A stretch of 5,257 bases of DNA from Bacteroidia bacterium (GTDB lineage Bacteria > Bacteroidota > Bacteroidia > Bacteroidales > UBA12481): assembly GCA_026391235.1 (NCBI GenBank), contig JAPLDV010000131.1:1-5257 (forward strand), given 5' to 3'. How positions within the stretch are numbered: position 1 is the first letter of the stretch; every line of letters starts with the position of its first letter. The notes under the pieces are model-generated. The model ran no database searches. It was given only the letters and a program-made list of their open reading frames with translations, and was not told the DNA's origin. Below, in pieces: positions 5,030-5,257 of this stretch. The position numbers and the translations under genes are program-made.

Positions 5030-5257
5030 TCAATAATAAGTGTAGGTATATACTTCCACGAAGTCAACACCTGTCCGGGTAATTTTCGATGGCCGGGTCT
5101 TGGTATCAAATTCATAGGTAATGGTTGTCCGTTTCTTAGGATCTGAGATTCGGGGATCCCAGTACTCAAGGTAGTCAACCAGTTTTTTGCTTGATTTCCC
5201 GAACAGGTTACCACAAGGTAAAGTATTGCTGTCGACCATACTGGCCTGATGAATGTT
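5030..5257 (-). CDS. C-terminal fragment of a protein with a YD-repeat-like tail, function unknown (runs off right edge)
   Basis: The minus strand is open from the window edge to a TGA at 5030-5032, giving 75 residues with no start in view; the Met encoded at 5239 is probably internal because the frame continues upstream. The tail has ITYEFDTKTRPSKITRTG followed by VEVYTYTYY, the alternating Tyr/Thr pattern with a central D-x-K-x-R-P turn seen in YD-repeat and related beta-rich secreted or lipoprotein families of Bacteroidota. A single Cys sits in the NTLPCGNLFG segment. I infer an exported beta-rich protein, but the family cannot be fixed from this end. It reads toward the transporter gene on the same strand, with the 208-bp repeat-filled gap between. 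Confidence 0.6.
   Translation of the reverse strand, partial: NIHQASMVDSNTLPCGNLFGKSSKKLVDYLEYWDPRISDPKKRTTITYEFDTKTRPSKITRTGVDFVEVYTYTYY

Noticed and set aside
5017..5214. Second minus-strand open frame (65 codons) at the right edge
   Set aside because: It overlaps the 5030-5257 frame, which is open to the edge and has the recognisable YTYTY tail; this one lacks any such pattern.

Overview
The window looks like chromosomal DNA of a Bacteroidota (Bacteroidetes) bacterium. The evidence is A-rich, Shine-Dalgarno-poor gene starts, a perfect TAnnTTTG-type -7 promoter element, a Bacteroidota-style sensor kinase N-terminus, a secreted M28 peptidase with a PA-type region, and intergenic clutter of REP-like palindromes and TGCxxxC heptamers. 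No genus can be assigned from this alone.

Left part (1-1360): a divergent pair. On the minus strand, running off the left edge, is the N-terminal 161 residues of a probable membrane sensor histidine kinase. On the plus strand is a 250-residue exported protein of unknown function with a charged, probably helical N-terminal half and a beta-rich C-terminal half. The 123-bp gap between them holds three ATTAAC half-sites spaced exactly 11 bp apart, 22 bp upstream of a perfect -7 element (TACATTTG) with no recognisable -33 element. This is the layout of an activator-dependent promoter read by an OmpR/PhoB-type response regulator. I infer that the kinase and its unseen regulator control the exported protein and perhaps themselves. 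This is the most interesting system in the window.

Middle (1361-3179): a 139-bp gap containing a perfect 12-bp-arm palindrome, then a complete secreted M28-family zinc peptidase with all metal-binding and catalytic motifs intact.

Right part (3180-5257): the peptidase gene converges on a minus-strand DASS/SLC13-family carboxylate transporter. The 142-bp convergent gap holds two identical 25-bp REP-like hairpins and a heptamer array that runs into the transporter gene and encodes its last residues and stop codon. Upstream of the transporter is a 208-bp gap dominated by a nested, roughly 134-bp inverted repeat made of two oppositely oriented REP-like units. At the right edge is the C-terminal 75 residues of a minus-strand protein with a YD-repeat-like tail.

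A peptidase and a carboxylate transporter side by side suit a heterotroph that degrades exogenous protein and takes up organic acids, but they converge and do not form an operon. No RNA genes, CRISPR arrays, insertion sequences or complete mobile elements are visible.
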